Assembly: GCF_000718095.1 (NCBI RefSeq)
Contig: NZ_JOEI01000006.1
Span: 146,103 to 210,102, forward strand
Reading direction: 5' to 3'
DNA: 64,000 bases
Source: Streptomyces scopuliridis RB72
GTDB lineage: Bacteria; Actinomycetota; Actinomycetes; Streptomycetales; Streptomycetaceae
Made by a program: the position numbers and the translations under genes. How positions within the stretch are numbered: the first letter of the stretch is position 1; the number at the start of each line of letters is the position of its first letter. This document shows positions 1 through 8,264 of this stretch, in pieces. The notes beneath the pieces were generated by a model. It was not told the DNA's origin. It searched no databases and worked only from the letters and a program-made list of their open reading frames with translations.

Positions 1-76
1 GCGTCCTCTTGGCGCTTGCGCGCTTGGTGCCGCTGCTGCGTCGCGGTTTGCGAGCGGCAGTGCTCTCCACGGTCAC
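1..76 (-). CDS. 5' end of an unidentified gene (runs off the left edge)
   Basis: A GTG at 76-74 on the minus strand is preceded by GGAGGA at 83-88 with about 7 nt spacing. The reading frame stays open to the window edge and begins [16 protein letters not shown], followed by more Lys/Arg/Ser/Ala residues. The strongly basic start and good ribosome site make it a believable gene, divergent from the response regulator. Only about 25 residues are visible, too few to name it. The plus-strand reading across the same bases has no comparable ribosome site and is judged a shadow. Confidence 0.5.
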   Translation of the reverse strand, partial: MTVESTAARKPRRSSGTKRASAKRT

Positions 77-385
77 GTGCGTGCTCCTCCGTCTGTCCGG
101 CCCCCGGGATCCGCCGGGAACCAGTGCGGCTCGCCTGTTTCCGCCGCGTGCACGGGGTGGGTGCGACCCGGCCGGGACAGGCGTGACAGGTGCCCCGGCG
201 AGCGCCCTGTCACAGGCACGTTACCCAGTGGGCGGCATTACTGCGAAACCCCATCTGACCTGCAATTTTGCTTGGATTTCCAAGTAAATCGACAAAGTCT
301 GGAACAACCACTGGTCACAGCCTTGCAGGCCGCCGGAACAACGGCACGTTATCCCGCTGATCTGCGGCAGGGAAGGGGTGAATGT
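77..385. promoter_or_regulatory. Divergent promoter region upstream of the response regulator
   Basis: About 310 bases lie between the leftward partial gene and the response regulator. The part from 235 to 300 is clearly more A+T-rich than its surroundings, as expected for a promoter. It contains a perfect dyad with arms CTTGGA and TCCAAG and a TT centre at 271-284. NarL/LuxR-type regulators bind dyads of this size, so autoregulation is possible. I cannot assign a confident -35/-10 pair. Confidence 0.35.
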
Positions 386-1057
386 GTGAGACTGAATTCT
401 GTGTACAAGGACGGAAAAATTACAGTATTTCTCGTTGATGACCATGAAGTCGTCCGCAGAGGCGTCTACGAGCTTCTCTCCGTCGAGGACGACATCGAGG
501 TCGTCGGAGAAGCGGGTACGGCGGCGGACGCGACGGCCAGGATCCCGGCGACCCGGCCCGATGTGGCGGTGCTGGACGTCCGGCTGCCGGACGGCAGCGG
601 CGTGGAGGTCTGCCGGGAGATCCGCTCCCGGGACGAAACCATCAAGTGCCTGATGCTCACCTCGTTCGCGGACGACGAGGCGCTCTTCGACGCGATCATG
701 GCCGGGGCCTCGGGTTACGTACTCAAGGCGATCCGCGGCAGCGAGCTGCTGACGGCGGTACGGGACGTGGCGGCGGGGCGGTCGCTGCTCGATCCGGAGG
801 CGACGGCGCGGGTGCTGGAGCGGCTGCGTACGGGCAACACCCCGAAGGACGACAAGCTGGCCGGCCTCACCGACCAGGAGCGCAAGATCCTGAATCTGAT
901 CGGCGAGGGCATGACCAACCGCGCGATCGGCGAGGAACTGCATCTCGCCGAGAAGACGATCAAGAACTATGTCTCCAGCCTGCTCTCCAAGCTGGGGATG
1001 GAGCGCCGGTCGCAGGCGGCCGCGTATGTGGCGCGCCTTCAGGCGGAGAAGCCCTGA
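386..1057 (+). CDS. NarL/LuxR-family two-component response regulator
   Basis: The product is a 223-residue response regulator acting in the cytoplasm as a phosphorylation-dependent transcription factor. A receiver domain fills about residues 9-130: [12 protein letters not shown] gives the acidic pair, [10 protein letters not shown] carries the phosphoacceptor Asp, LMLTSF the conserved Thr and YVLKAI the conserved Lys. A linker leads to a C-terminal LuxR helix-turn-helix ([20 protein letters not shown] then [14 protein letters not shown]). The GTG at 386 is chosen because GGAAGGGG at 371-378 sits 7 nt upstream; a GTG at 401 is the alternative. It resembles DevR/DosR-type regulators. No sensor kinase is adjacent, so it is either an orphan or partnered elsewhere. 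Confidence 0.9.
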   Translation: MRLNSVYKDGKITVFLVDDHEVVRRGVYELLSVEDDIEVVGEAGTAADATARIPATRPDVAVLDVRLPDGSGVEVCREIRSRDETIKCLMLTSFADDEALFDAIMAGASGYVLKAIRGSELLTAVRDVAAGRSLLDPEATARVLERLRTGNTPKDDKLAGLTDQERKILNLIGEGMTNRAIGEELHLAEKTIKNYVSSLLSKLGMERRSQAAAYVARLQAEKP

Positions 1058-1197
1058 GCCGAACCAGGCAAAGCCAAGAAGTCCCGAACCGGGCAAATAC
1101 CGCAGCGCGTACCGCATCGGGCCCCGTCCTAATCGGGACCTACGTCCTGTGCATACGGGGCCGCGTCCTCTGTTGGCGCGGACTTCGGTGACGGACA

Positions 1198-1635
1198 GTG
1201 GACGACATGTCCACCGAGGAACTCCGAGCCGAACTCCGCGCCATCGACCTGCTCCGCCGGGTGTCGTACGGGCGGGTGGCGACGAGTATGCGCGCGATGC
1301 CGTTCGTGGCGCCCGCCCGCCATGTCGTGGCCGGCGGATCCGTCCTGCTGCGCATGCACGCGGGTCTCGGCTACCACCGGGCATGCGGCGCCGGCGTGGT
1401 GGCGTACGGGGCGGACAACTTCAGCAGCGACGAGGTGGACCGGTGGTCGGTGCAGTTCACCGGCACCGCCGAGATCATCGAACCGACGGCCCCCGAGAGG
1501 GAAATGTTCGGCACGGGCCCGCACCGCGTGGACGGTGAACCCTTCGATCCGGTCTATATACGGCTTACGCCCCAGTTCGTCACCGTACATACGCTCGACT
1601 ATTCCTTGGAGCGACGAAGCCAACACGTTGCGTGA
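1198..1635 (+). CDS. Pyridoxamine 5'-phosphate oxidase-fold (FMN-binding split-barrel) protein
   Basis: This 145-residue protein has the layout of the small flavin-binding split-barrel family. Residues about 17-45 (LLRRVSYGRVATSMRAMPFV) match the strand and loop where such proteins hold FMN phosphate, and the end (DPVYIRLTPQFVTVHTLDYS) matches the closing strand. Actinobacterial members often use F420 or are stand-alone stress proteins; the cofactor cannot be told here. The start is a GTG at 1198 or the ATG at 1207; neither has a strong ribosome site. It lies 140 nt after the response regulator, and DevR-like regulons often contain proteins of this fold, so co-regulation is plausible but inferred. 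Confidence 0.75.
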   Translation: MDDMSTEELRAELRAIDLLRRVSYGRVATSMRAMPFVAPARHVVAGGSVLLRMHAGLGYHRACGAGVVAYGADNFSSDEVDRWSVQFTGTAEIIEPTAPEREMFGTGPHRVDGEPFDPVYIRLTPQFVTVHTLDYSLERRSQHVA

Positions 1636-1650
1636 TCTAACATCTGACAA

Positions 1651-2859
1651 GTGCCGCGCTCATATGAATTCGCCGCACCTGCTGCGACCGCCGTGATCCC
1701 CATTCCCGCGCCTGCCGCCGCTCGTGCACCTCGTACCGTGCTTCCCCCCGTACATCCCTCCGCACCACCGCACCCGTCCGCACCACCGCACCCCTCCACC
1801 CCGCTCCACCCGTCGGCCCCGCCGCACCCCTCCGCCCCCCTGCACTCCACCCTCCCGCTCCACGCCGCCGCTCCCCCCGTCCGGGCGCTGCTCCGCCGCT
1901 ACCGGAACGCGGGCGAGCCGCTCTCCTGCGAACCGGTCGCCCAAGGGCTCCTCAACCGCGGCTACCGGCTCCTCACCACCCGGGGCGCCTACTTCCTCAA
2001 GCACCATCTGGACGGCGACCGCGACACCATCACGCGCCAGCACCGCGCCACCGAGCGGCTCCGGACGCTCGGCGTGCCCGTCGCCCCGCCCGTCGAGAAC
2101 ACCGACGGCGAGACCGTCGCGGTCATCGGCGGCCACTGCTACGCCCTGCACCCGTGGATCGACGGACGCCATCGCGACGGCTCCCAGCTGTCGACGGCGG
2201 GGTCGCACGACCTCGGCGCGCTCCTCGGGCTGGTGCACACCTGTCTGGAGCGGGTCATGGAGCCGGACCCGCCGGCGCTCGCGTATGTCAGCCCCGACCC
2301 CGCCGACACCTTCGACCTCATCGACGAGCTGCTCTCCCTGGCCCGCGGCCGCACCCGCAGGGACGTCTTCGACGCGCTGGCCGAACACCGCCTCATGGAA
2401 CGCCGGGACCTGCTGGAACTCCACGCCCACCGCCGGCCGCCGCCCGGCGCGGAACCGGCCACGGGCTGGGTGCACGGCGACTTCCACCCGCTGAATCTGC
2501 TCTACCGGGGCGACGAACCGGTCGCGATCATCGACTGGGACCGGCTCGGCGTCCAGCCGCGCGCCGAGGAGGCGGTGCGGGCCGCGGCGATCTTCTTCGT
2601 CCGGCCGACGGGCGAGCTGGAGCTGACGAAGGTACGGGCGTACGCGCGCGCCTACCGCCGGGCGGCCGGAGCCCGCGCCTCCGAACTGGCCGCGGCCGTC
2701 CACCGGGTGTGGTGGGAGCGGCTCAACGACTTCTGGATACTGCGCTGGCGCTACCAGCTGGACGACCGAAGGGCCGACCCGCTGTTCGCTGCGGTGTCGG
2801 CCCTCGCGGTGTGGTGGACGCGGGAGTACGAGGCGGTGCGCGAGGCCTTCGCCGGCTGA
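1651..2859 (+). CDS. Aminoglycoside-phosphotransferase/choline-kinase-fold protein
   Basis: The protein has 402 residues from a GTG at 1651. Residues about 75-400 form an APH-type small-molecule kinase: the catalytic loop is WVHGDFHPLNLLY (Asp base, metal-binding Asn) and the metal-binding Asp sits in AIIDWDR. The first 72 residues are low-complexity Pro/His/Ser/Ala built on a repeated HPSAPP-like unit, absent from typical family members, so a later start is possible. TAACAT at 1638-1643 lies where a -10 element would serve a leaderless GTG start. The substrate is unknown; homoserine kinase, spectinomycin and maltose kinase relatives share this fold. It stands alone and converges on the next kinase gene. 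Confidence 0.8.
   Translation: MPRSYEFAAPAATAVIPIPAPAAARAPRTVLPPVHPSAPPHPSAPPHPSTPLHPSAPPHPSAPLHSTLPLHAAAPPVRALLRRYRNAGEPLSCEPVAQGLLNRGYRLLTTRGAYFLKHHLDGDRDTITRQHRATERLRTLGVPVAPPVENTDGETVAVIGGHCYALHPWIDGRHRDGSQLSTAGSHDLGALLGLVHTCLERVMEPDPPALAYVSPDPADTFDLIDELLSLARGRTRRDVFDALAEHRLMERRDLLELHAHRRPPPGAEPATGWVHGDFHPLNLLYRGDEPVAIIDWDRLGVQPRAEEAVRAAAIFFVRPTGELELTKVRAYARAYRRAAGARASELAAAVHRVWWERLNDFWILRWRYQLDDRRADPLFAAVSALAVWWTREYEAVREAFAG
1757..1852 (+). repeat. Degenerate C-rich tandem repeat inside the APH-like gene
   Basis: Units of about 15-18 bases reading as HPSAPP, HPSTPL and HPSAPL are repeated about six times with small changes. The strand is almost free of G. The repeat encodes the proline-rich N-terminal extension and is a likely site of length variation between strains. 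Confidence 0.75.
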
Positions 2860-2892
2860 TCCCGGCTCAGGGAGCGGCGCGCGGCCCGCCGG

Positions 2893-4533
2893 TCAGGGAG
2901 TGGTACCTCCCGCGTCGGCGCCGGTGATCGTGCCGCCCCCGCCGGGGGCACCGTTGCTGCCCGTCGTCGTGCCGCCGTCGGAGGTGCCTCCGTCGGCCGT
3001 ACCGGCGGACGAGCCGTCCGTCGTACCACCGTCGGACGTGCCTCCGTCCGTCGTGCCCGTGGAGGTGCCTCCGTCCGAAGTGCCCGTGCTCGTCCCGTTG
3101 CTGGAGCCGGTCGATCCCGTCTCCGGAGGCGTCGACGGCGCGTCACTCGTCGCGTCGGACGGGCTCGGGGTGTGCGACGGCGTCTCCCTGGGGGTGTAGC
3201 TCGGCTGGTGGTTGCCTCCCGTGGAGGTGTCCGGCTGCGTGGTGTCCTCGCTCTGCGAGTCCGAGGGCGAGGGCGAATCGCTCGGCGTCGAATCGCTCGG
3301 GCTGGACGACGGCTTGTTCTCCGGCTTGTCGCCGTTGCCCGTATTACCGATGCCCTGGATCGCGTAGGCCGCCCCCGCCACGATCGCGATCACCGCGAGC
3401 GCGACGAAGATCCACAACTTGCCCCGGCCGCCACGCCGCTGGTGCCCGCCGTCGTACCCGCCGTCGTCCGGGTTCCTCGGCGGCAGGATCGGACCCTGTG
3501 AGGTGTCGCTGTGCGGCGGGTGCCCCATCGCGGTCGTCGCGGCCATGCCCATCGCCGGGGTGTTGCCGCCCATGTGCGGCTCGACCGCCCCGGTGTTCCA
3601 CGTGCCCGTATGGCTGCCCTGCTGCTGGAGCATCTGCATGCCGTACTGGATCAGCCCGCGCATCTCCTCGGCGCTCTGGAACCGGTCGTCCGGCTCCTTC
3701 GCGAGCGCGCGCATGACCAGGCCGTCCAGCTCCGGCGGCGCCACGTCCGAGACCTCGGACGGCGGGACCGGGATGTCCTGGACATGCTGGTAGACGACCG
3801 AGAGCGGGGTCTCGCCGGTGAACGGGGGGCGCAGGGCGAGCAGTTCGTAGAGCAGACAGCCCGTGGCGTACAGGTCGCTGCGGTGGTCGACGGCCTTGCC
3901 CAGCGCCTGCTCGGGCGAGAGGTACTGCGGCGTGCCCATGACCATGCCGGTCTGGGTCATCGTCGACTGCGCGCCGTGCAGGGCGCGCGCGATGCCGAAG
4001 TCCATCACCTTCACCGCGCCGGCGTCCGTGATGATCACGTTCGCCGGCTTGATGTCCCGGTGCACGATGCCGTGCTGGTGCGAGTAGGCGAGCGCTTCCA
4101 GCACCCCGGAGACGATGATCAGCGCCTGCTCGGGCGGCGGGGCCTCCGCGCTGACCAGCAGATCGCGGATGGTGCGGCCCTCGACCAGCTCCATCACGAT
4201 GTACGGCACGGTCTGGCCGTTGACGGTGTCCTCGCCCGAGTCGTACACCGCCACCACCGCGTGGTGGTTCAGCCCGGCGACCGACTGCGCCTCGCGGGTG
4301 AAGCGGGCCTTGGAGACAGGGTCCTCGGCGAGATCCGCCCGGAGCAGCTTGACGGCGACGATGCGTCCGAGCCGTACGTCCTCGGCCGCGAACACCTCGG
4401 CCATGCCGCCGCGGCCCAGGCGATGGGTCATGCGGTAGCGGCCGTCGCCGACCATCCCGCCGACCAATCCGTTGTCGCCCCAGGAGTCCGCCGCATCCGA
4501 CACTCCGCCGCCTGCTTCGGGTTCGGGTGCCAT
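2893..4533 (-). CDS. Membrane Ser/Thr protein kinase with Ser/Thr/Gly-rich external tail
   Basis: A 546-residue Hanks-type kinase. The catalytic domain spans about residues 33-295: glycine loop LGRGGMAEVF, VAVKLL lysine, HRDIKPANV catalytic loop, DFGIAR and the activation segment MTQTGMVMGTPQYLSPEQA. A proline/methionine-rich linker leads to one membrane helix (LWIFVALAVIAIVAGAAYA, near residue 385). The outer part, about 150 residues, is low-complexity Ser/Thr/Asp/Gly/Pro with TSDGGT-type repeats and no PASTA or other sensor domain. It may span or bind the wall. The ATG at 4533 has GAGGA just upstream. It is divergent from a second kinase, sharing a 360-bp promoter region. Confidence 0.92.
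   Translation of the reverse strand: MAPEPEAGGGVSDAADSWGDNGLVGGMVGDGRYRMTHRLGRGGMAEVFAAEDVRLGRIVAVKLLRADLAEDPVSKARFTREAQSVAGLNHHAVVAVYDSGEDTVNGQTVPYIVMELVEGRTIRDLLVSAEAPPPEQALIIVSGVLEALAYSHQHGIVHRDIKPANVIITDAGAVKVMDFGIARALHGAQSTMTQTGMVMGTPQYLSPEQALGKAVDHRSDLYATGCLLYELLALRPPFTGETPLSVVYQHVQDIPVPPSEVSDVAPPELDGLVMRALAKEPDDRFQSAEEMRGLIQYGMQMLQQQGSHTGTWNTGAVEPHMGGNTPAMGMAATTAMGHPPHSDTSQGPILPPRNPDDGGYDGGHQRRGGRGKLWIFVALAVIAIVAGAAYAIQGIGNTGNGDKPENKPSSSPSDSTPSDSPSPSDSQSEDTTQPDTSTGGNHQPSYTPRETPSHTPSPSDATSDAPSTPPETGSTGSSNGTSTGTSDGGTSTGTTDGGTSDGGTTDGSSAGTADGGTSDGGTTTGSNGAPGGGGTITGADAGGTTP
2950..3110. repeat. Imperfect tandem repeat coding for the Gly/Ser/Thr tail
   Basis: On the plus strand, units of about 12-18 bases built on GCCTCCGTC and GTCGTACCACC-like blocks are repeated many times with drift. 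On the coding (minus) strand they give the TSDGGTSTG-type peptide repeat at the C-terminus of the kinase. Confidence 0.7.
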
Positions 4534-4893
4534 CAGTCCTCGCCGTCGTTTCTGTCCGCGGAGAGACCGCGCGCGCGGTCCGCGGTATGTCTGTGTGTCT
4601 CAGGGGATGTCTCAGGGGTGGCTATGCCACATCACGCTACAGCCTCCGTGTGACACGCCGGTCCAGGATGGACCGGTCATGAAACCCGCTCGCGCGGTAC
4701 CCATGCAAATTCCATGCGTTTCCTGTAACGCTTCCGAGACGCTTGTTGTGCGTACGGTCACGGAACGGGCACCCGGCTTGACGTGTCAGTGCCCTCGGGC
4801 AGACTTGGCGCGTATTCGCGTCATCGCGGGATCTTCGATAACGGGTCATCGCGTGGTACCACCGCGTCAGCGCGCCGAGGGGGAAGCACAGTC
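4534..4893. promoter_or_regulatory. Divergent promoter region between two Ser/Thr kinase genes
   Basis: No gene fits in these 360 bases. For the rightward kinase a candidate promoter is TTGACG at 4778-4783, a 17-base spacer, and AGACTT at 4801-4806 (or CAGACT one base earlier), about 90 nt before the ATG. The leftward promoter is not obvious; the segment 4690-4735 is the most A+T-rich part. The assignment rests on hexamer resemblance only. Confidence 0.4.
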
Positions 4894-6570
4894 ATGAGCC
4901 AGGACGGCGCACAGGGCCGCTATGCGGGCGGTTCGGTCGCGGGGGGCCGGTACCAGCTTCGCGACCTGCTCGGCGAAGGCGGGATGGCGTCCGTATATCT
5001 GGCGTACGACGCGGCGCTGGACCGTCAGGTCGCGATCAAGACCCTCCACACGGAGCTGGGGCGCGAGCAGTCCTTCCGCGAGCGCTTCCGCCGTGAGGCC
5101 CAGGCCGTCGCCAAGCTGTCGCACACCAACATCGTCTCCGTCTTCGACACGGGCGAGGACGAGCTAGACGGCGCGCTGATGCCGTACATCGTCATGGAGT
5201 ACGTCGAGGGGCAGCCGCTGGGCTCCGTACTCCAGGCGGACATCGCCCAGTACGGCGCGATGCCGGCCGACAAGGCGCTGAAGGTGACGGCCGACGTGCT
5301 GGCCGCGCTGGAGACCAGCCATGAGATGGGGCTGGTCCACCGGGACATCAAGCCCGGCAACGTGATGATGACCAAGCGCGGCATCGTCAAGGTCATGGAC
5401 TTCGGCATCGCGCGCGCCATGCAGTCGGGTGTGACGTCGATGACGCAGACCGGCATGGTCGTCGGTACGCCGCAGTACCTGTCGCCCGAGCAGGCGCTCG
5501 GGCGCGGCGTCGACGCGCGCTCCGACCTCTACTCGGTCGGCATCATGCTGTTCCAGCTGCTGACGGGCCGGCTGCCGTTCGACGCGGACTCGCCGCTGGC
5601 GATCGCGTACGCGCATGTGCAGGAGGAGCCGGTCGCTCCGTCCAGCATCAACCGTTCGATCACCCCCGCGATCGACGCGCTGGTCGCGCGGGCGCTGAAG
5701 AAGAACCCGAACGAGCGCTTCCCGAGCGCCGAGGCGATGCGCGACGAATGCGCGCGGGTGCTGCCCGGCGGGCAGGCGGGCGCGCCGGTGATCGTGCAGG
5801 GGATGCCGCAGAACAGCGGCGCGGGCGTGGGCTCCGCGGTCTTCCCGCCGGTGGACCAGTCGACCCAGGGGCCGCCGAGCGGGCAGGGCGTGCAGACGCC
5901 GTACCAGCCGGGCCCTTACGGGCCGCCGACGCCTGCCCCGATGCAGACATCGGGCCCCGGGGCCGGGCCAGGGTACGGCTATCCGCAGACGCCGCCCCCG
6001 GCCTACCACACCCCGTCGCCGGCTCCGCAGCCGTACGCGGTCTCCCCCCAGCCCCAGACGGCGGCCGGTTCCGGCCACGGCGGGCATGGTGGCCACGGCG
6101 GGCACGGCGGGGGTGGCCAGCACGGCGGCCGACGGAACATGCCGGTCATCGTGGGCTCGGTCGCGGTCGCGATCCTCGCGATCGCCGGGCTGGTCACGGC
6201 GCTCAATATGAAGAACGGCACCGACGACAACACGAACGCGGATCCGCGCACGAGCGGCACCACCGGCCCGGCCGCGGGCCACCGGGACCCGGAGCGGAAC
6301 CGCACCATCGACGCGACGAAGTGCTCGGAAGCCTCGGAGGACAGCCTCGACCCGGCGAAGGTGACCGTGCCGGACCTGCGGTACAAGGACCTCCTCTCGG
6401 TGAAGGACTGCCTGCGCGCGGCCGGCTGGACCTGGTCGGAGCCGAAGAAGCAGAACGACGGCACGCAGGCCGAGGACATCGTGATCAGCCAGTACCCGCG
6501 GCCGGGCGCCGCCGTGCTGCCCAAGGAGCAGGAGTTCGAGCTGACGATCTCCACGGGGGACCCGGAGTAG
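4894..6570 (+). CDS. Membrane Ser/Thr protein kinase with one C-terminal PASTA domain
   Basis: A 558-residue PknB-type kinase. The kinase domain occupies about residues 22-285: LLGEGGMASVYLA glycine loop, VAIKTL lysine, HRDIKPGNVM, DFGIAR and GTPQYLSPEQ. A Pro/Gln/Gly linker includes a GHGGHGGHGG run at about residues 392-405, possibly metal-binding. One membrane helix follows (PVIVGSVAVAILAIAGLV). Outside is a single PASTA-like unit (VTVPDLRYKDLLSVKDCL to the end), the type that senses peptidoglycan fragments. The ATG at 4894 is chosen because GAGGGGGAAG at 4877-4886 precedes it; the frame is open upstream but has no ribosome site there. It is divergent from the preceding kinase. Confidence 0.92.
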   Translation: MSQDGAQGRYAGGSVAGGRYQLRDLLGEGGMASVYLAYDAALDRQVAIKTLHTELGREQSFRERFRREAQAVAKLSHTNIVSVFDTGEDELDGALMPYIVMEYVEGQPLGSVLQADIAQYGAMPADKALKVTADVLAALETSHEMGLVHRDIKPGNVMMTKRGIVKVMDFGIARAMQSGVTSMTQTGMVVGTPQYLSPEQALGRGVDARSDLYSVGIMLFQLLTGRLPFDADSPLAIAYAHVQEEPVAPSSINRSITPAIDALVARALKKNPNERFPSAEAMRDECARVLPGGQAGAPVIVQGMPQNSGAGVGSAVFPPVDQSTQGPPSGQGVQTPYQPGPYGPPTPAPMQTSGPGAGPGYGYPQTPPPAYHTPSPAPQPYAVSPQPQTAAGSGHGGHGGHGGHGGGGQHGGRRNMPVIVGSVAVAILAIAGLVTALNMKNGTDDNTNADPRTSGTTGPAAGHRDPERNRTIDATKCSEASEDSLDPAKVTVPDLRYKDLLSVKDCLRAAGWTWSEPKKQNDGTQAEDIVISQYPRPGAAVLPKEQEFELTISTGDPE

Positions 6571-6586
6571 CCGTACCGGCCCGTCG

Positions 6587-6650
6587 GCCGTTACCCAACG
6601 CCGTTACCCAACGCCGTTACGTACGCCGTTACGTAGGGCCGTTACCTACG
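6587..6650 (+). repeat. Five-copy GCCGTTAC tandem repeat
   Basis: Five head-to-tail units of 12-13 bases, each starting GCCGTTAC, lie at 6587, 6600, 6613, 6625 and 6638. The first two are identical (GCCGTTACCCAAC); the others vary in the last five bases. They sit between the kinase stop and the next small gene. They may be binding sites for a regulator or simple slippage products. Confidence 0.85.
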
Positions 6651-6696
6651 AAACGTCCGGGATGCCGGAGTTGTCGCGTCATGTGACGCTGGATCG

Positions 6697-7311
6697 GTGA
6701 CTCCAAGGTTCCGCACCTCTTGCGCGATGGCGGTCGCTTCCCTGTTGCTGGCCGCACCCGTCGCATACGCCGAGGAGTCCACCCCGCCCCCGCCGCGCAC
6801 GTCCGCGGCCCCCGAGCCCGCCGCCTCTTCGTTGGCCGGGCGTCTCGCCGGGGAGGGGAAGACACGGCCGGGCAGGCCGCCGGAGCCGGATTCCGAGGAC
6901 GAGCCGCCCGAGGACGTGGGCCCGAGCGCGAGCGCGGAGAGCTCGGCCCCCGTGCGCCCCGGCCGGCCCTCCTCCCCGGCGAAGCCGCCCGCCCCTTCCC
7001 GTAAGCCGTCGTCCTCCTCCGCGCCCGCGAAGCCGTCCGCCTCCGCCCCCGCGCGTACGGACGAGGAGGCGGCGGACGACTGGAACGCGGCCGACGACCC
7101 GGGGGAGGCCCTGAGACCACCCGAGGAGCAGGCGGGTACGGGCGAGCCCACGGCATCCGGCTCCACGCCGCCCACCGCCGCCCGCAGGCCGGACGCGAGG
7201 GCCCTCGGCAGATCGGCCACGCGGCCGGTTCCCGTACTGACCCTGGGCGCCGGAATCACGCTGCTCGGCCTGGGGCTCGGCTTCCTCGGGCTGCGGCTCC
7301 GACGCCGCTGA
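6697..7311 (+). CDS. Small secreted, membrane-anchored low-complexity protein
   Basis: A 204-residue protein of unknown function. The N-terminus (about residues 1-26, ending PVAYAEES) is a Sec-type signal peptide with an Ala-x-Ala-like cleavage site. The middle is Pro/Ser/Ala/Glu-rich and probably disordered in the wall. The end is one membrane segment (VLTLGAGITLLGLGLGFLGL) followed by RLRRR, the architecture of a cell-surface protein held by a C-terminal anchor. No LPxTG or LAxTG motif precedes the anchor, so it is probably not a sortase substrate. The GTG at 6697 is weakly supported; an ATG at 6727 would shorten the signal peptide. It follows the PASTA kinase and could be part of its surface context. 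Confidence 0.65.
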   Translation: MTPRFRTSCAMAVASLLLAAPVAYAEESTPPPPRTSAAPEPAASSLAGRLAGEGKTRPGRPPEPDSEDEPPEDVGPSASAESSAPVRPGRPSSPAKPPAPSRKPSSSSAPAKPSASAPARTDEEAADDWNAADDPGEALRPPEEQAGTGEPTASGSTPPTAARRPDARALGRSATRPVPVLTLGAGITLLGLGLGFLGLRLRRR

Positions 7312-7398
7312 AACTCCCTCGTCCCCCCGAGGCCCCCCGGTGGTCCTCCTTATGGCGTACTTATGAGGTCCGCCTCAAGTCCCTTGCGGGCTAGGACT

Positions 7399-7420
7399 TA
7401 CTCGGTATACATACTGAGTA
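7399..7420 (+). promoter_or_regulatory. Inverted-repeat operator overlapping the padR start codon
   Basis: TACTCGGTAT, two bases, then ATACTGAGTA form a dyad with 9 of 10 arm positions paired. The right arm ends on the A of the ATG. PadR regulators bind short A+T-rich dyads of this kind at their own promoters, so this is the likely autoregulatory site controlling the transporter behind it. Confidence 0.65.
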
Positions 7421-8103
7421 TGTCCATTCGGCACGGGCTTCTCGCCCTCCTCGAACGCGGTCCGCGTTACGGCTCTCAGCTCCGTACGGAGTTCGAGTCG
7501 CGCACCGGCTCCACCTGGCCGCTCAACGTCGGCCAGGTCTATACGACCCTGAGCCGGCTGGAGCGCGACGGCATGGTCACGCAGGAGGGCGAGGACGAGG
7601 CCGGTCACGCGCTCTACGTGATCACGGAGACCGGCCGCGCGGAGCTGCGGTCGTGGTTCCGTACGCCCGTCGACCGCGCCAGCCCGCCCCGCGACGAACT
7701 GGCGATCAAACTCGCCATGGCGGTAGGGGCTCCCGGGGTCGACATCCGGGAGGTGATCCAGTCGCAGCGGCACCACACCATCCAGGCGATGCAGGACTAC
7801 ACGCGGCTGAAGGCACAGGCCCTGGAAGCCGTCCCGACCGACCGGGACGAGGTGGCCTGGCTCCTGGTCCTGGAGCAGCTCATCTTCCAGACCGAGGCCG
7901 AGGCCCGCTGGCTCGACCACTGCGAAGTACGGCTGATCCGGCTCGCGATGATGCCGGGGCGCGGCGGCACGCAGCCGGAGACGCCTCCGGGGAATCCGGC
8001 CGCCGGGTCCACGCCCGCGTCCGCCACCGGGTCCGCCACCGCACCGGCTTCCTCCGCACCGGCTTCCGCGTCCGCGCCGTCCGGCGGCTCGACGGCCGAC
8101 TGA
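7420..8103 (+). CDS. PadR-family transcriptional regulator
   Basis: A 227-residue regulator. Residues about 1-85 form the PadR winged helix: the HGLLALLERGPRYGSQLRTE helix, WPLNVGQVYTTLSRLERDGM recognition region, and a wing ending YVITETGR. A C-terminal helical dimerisation region (about 95-180) is followed by an Ala/Ser/Pro tail of about 45 residues, longer than usual. The ATG at 7420 is fixed by the domain start and lies inside a dyad. It sits 161 nt upstream of an ABC transporter pair, the usual arrangement in which a PadR repressor controls an exporter in response to its substrate. Confidence 0.88.
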   Translation: MSIRHGLLALLERGPRYGSQLRTEFESRTGSTWPLNVGQVYTTLSRLERDGMVTQEGEDEAGHALYVITETGRAELRSWFRTPVDRASPPRDELAIKLAMAVGAPGVDIREVIQSQRHHTIQAMQDYTRLKAQALEAVPTDRDEVAWLLVLEQLIFQTEAEARWLDHCEVRLIRLAMMPGRGGTQPETPPGNPAAGSTPASATGSATAPASSAPASASAPSGGSTAD

Positions 8104-8264
8104 CCGCGGCGCCGGACACCACCGCCCGCGGCTCCGGCCGTCACCCGAACCATCCGGCCGGAGCCCGCAGGGCCTCCTGGGGCTGACCGCACCACCACCC
8201 GCCCCACCTCACTCGTCACACCGAACCGCTCGTACGTGCGCGTACGCCCAAAGGGGGGACCCTC

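Noticed and set aside
221..1384. 387-residue frame opposite the response regulator
   Set aside because: Shadow of a gene with clear receiver and LuxR domains; no recognisable motif or start signal.
1757..1852. Possible CRISPR-like array
   Set aside because: Units are directly adjacent with no unique spacers and encode a proline-rich peptide in frame; it is a simple tandem repeat.
6587..6650. Possible replication iterons of a plasmid-like element
   Set aside because: No replication initiator gene is nearby and the flanks are core chromosomal genes; kept only as a repeat.
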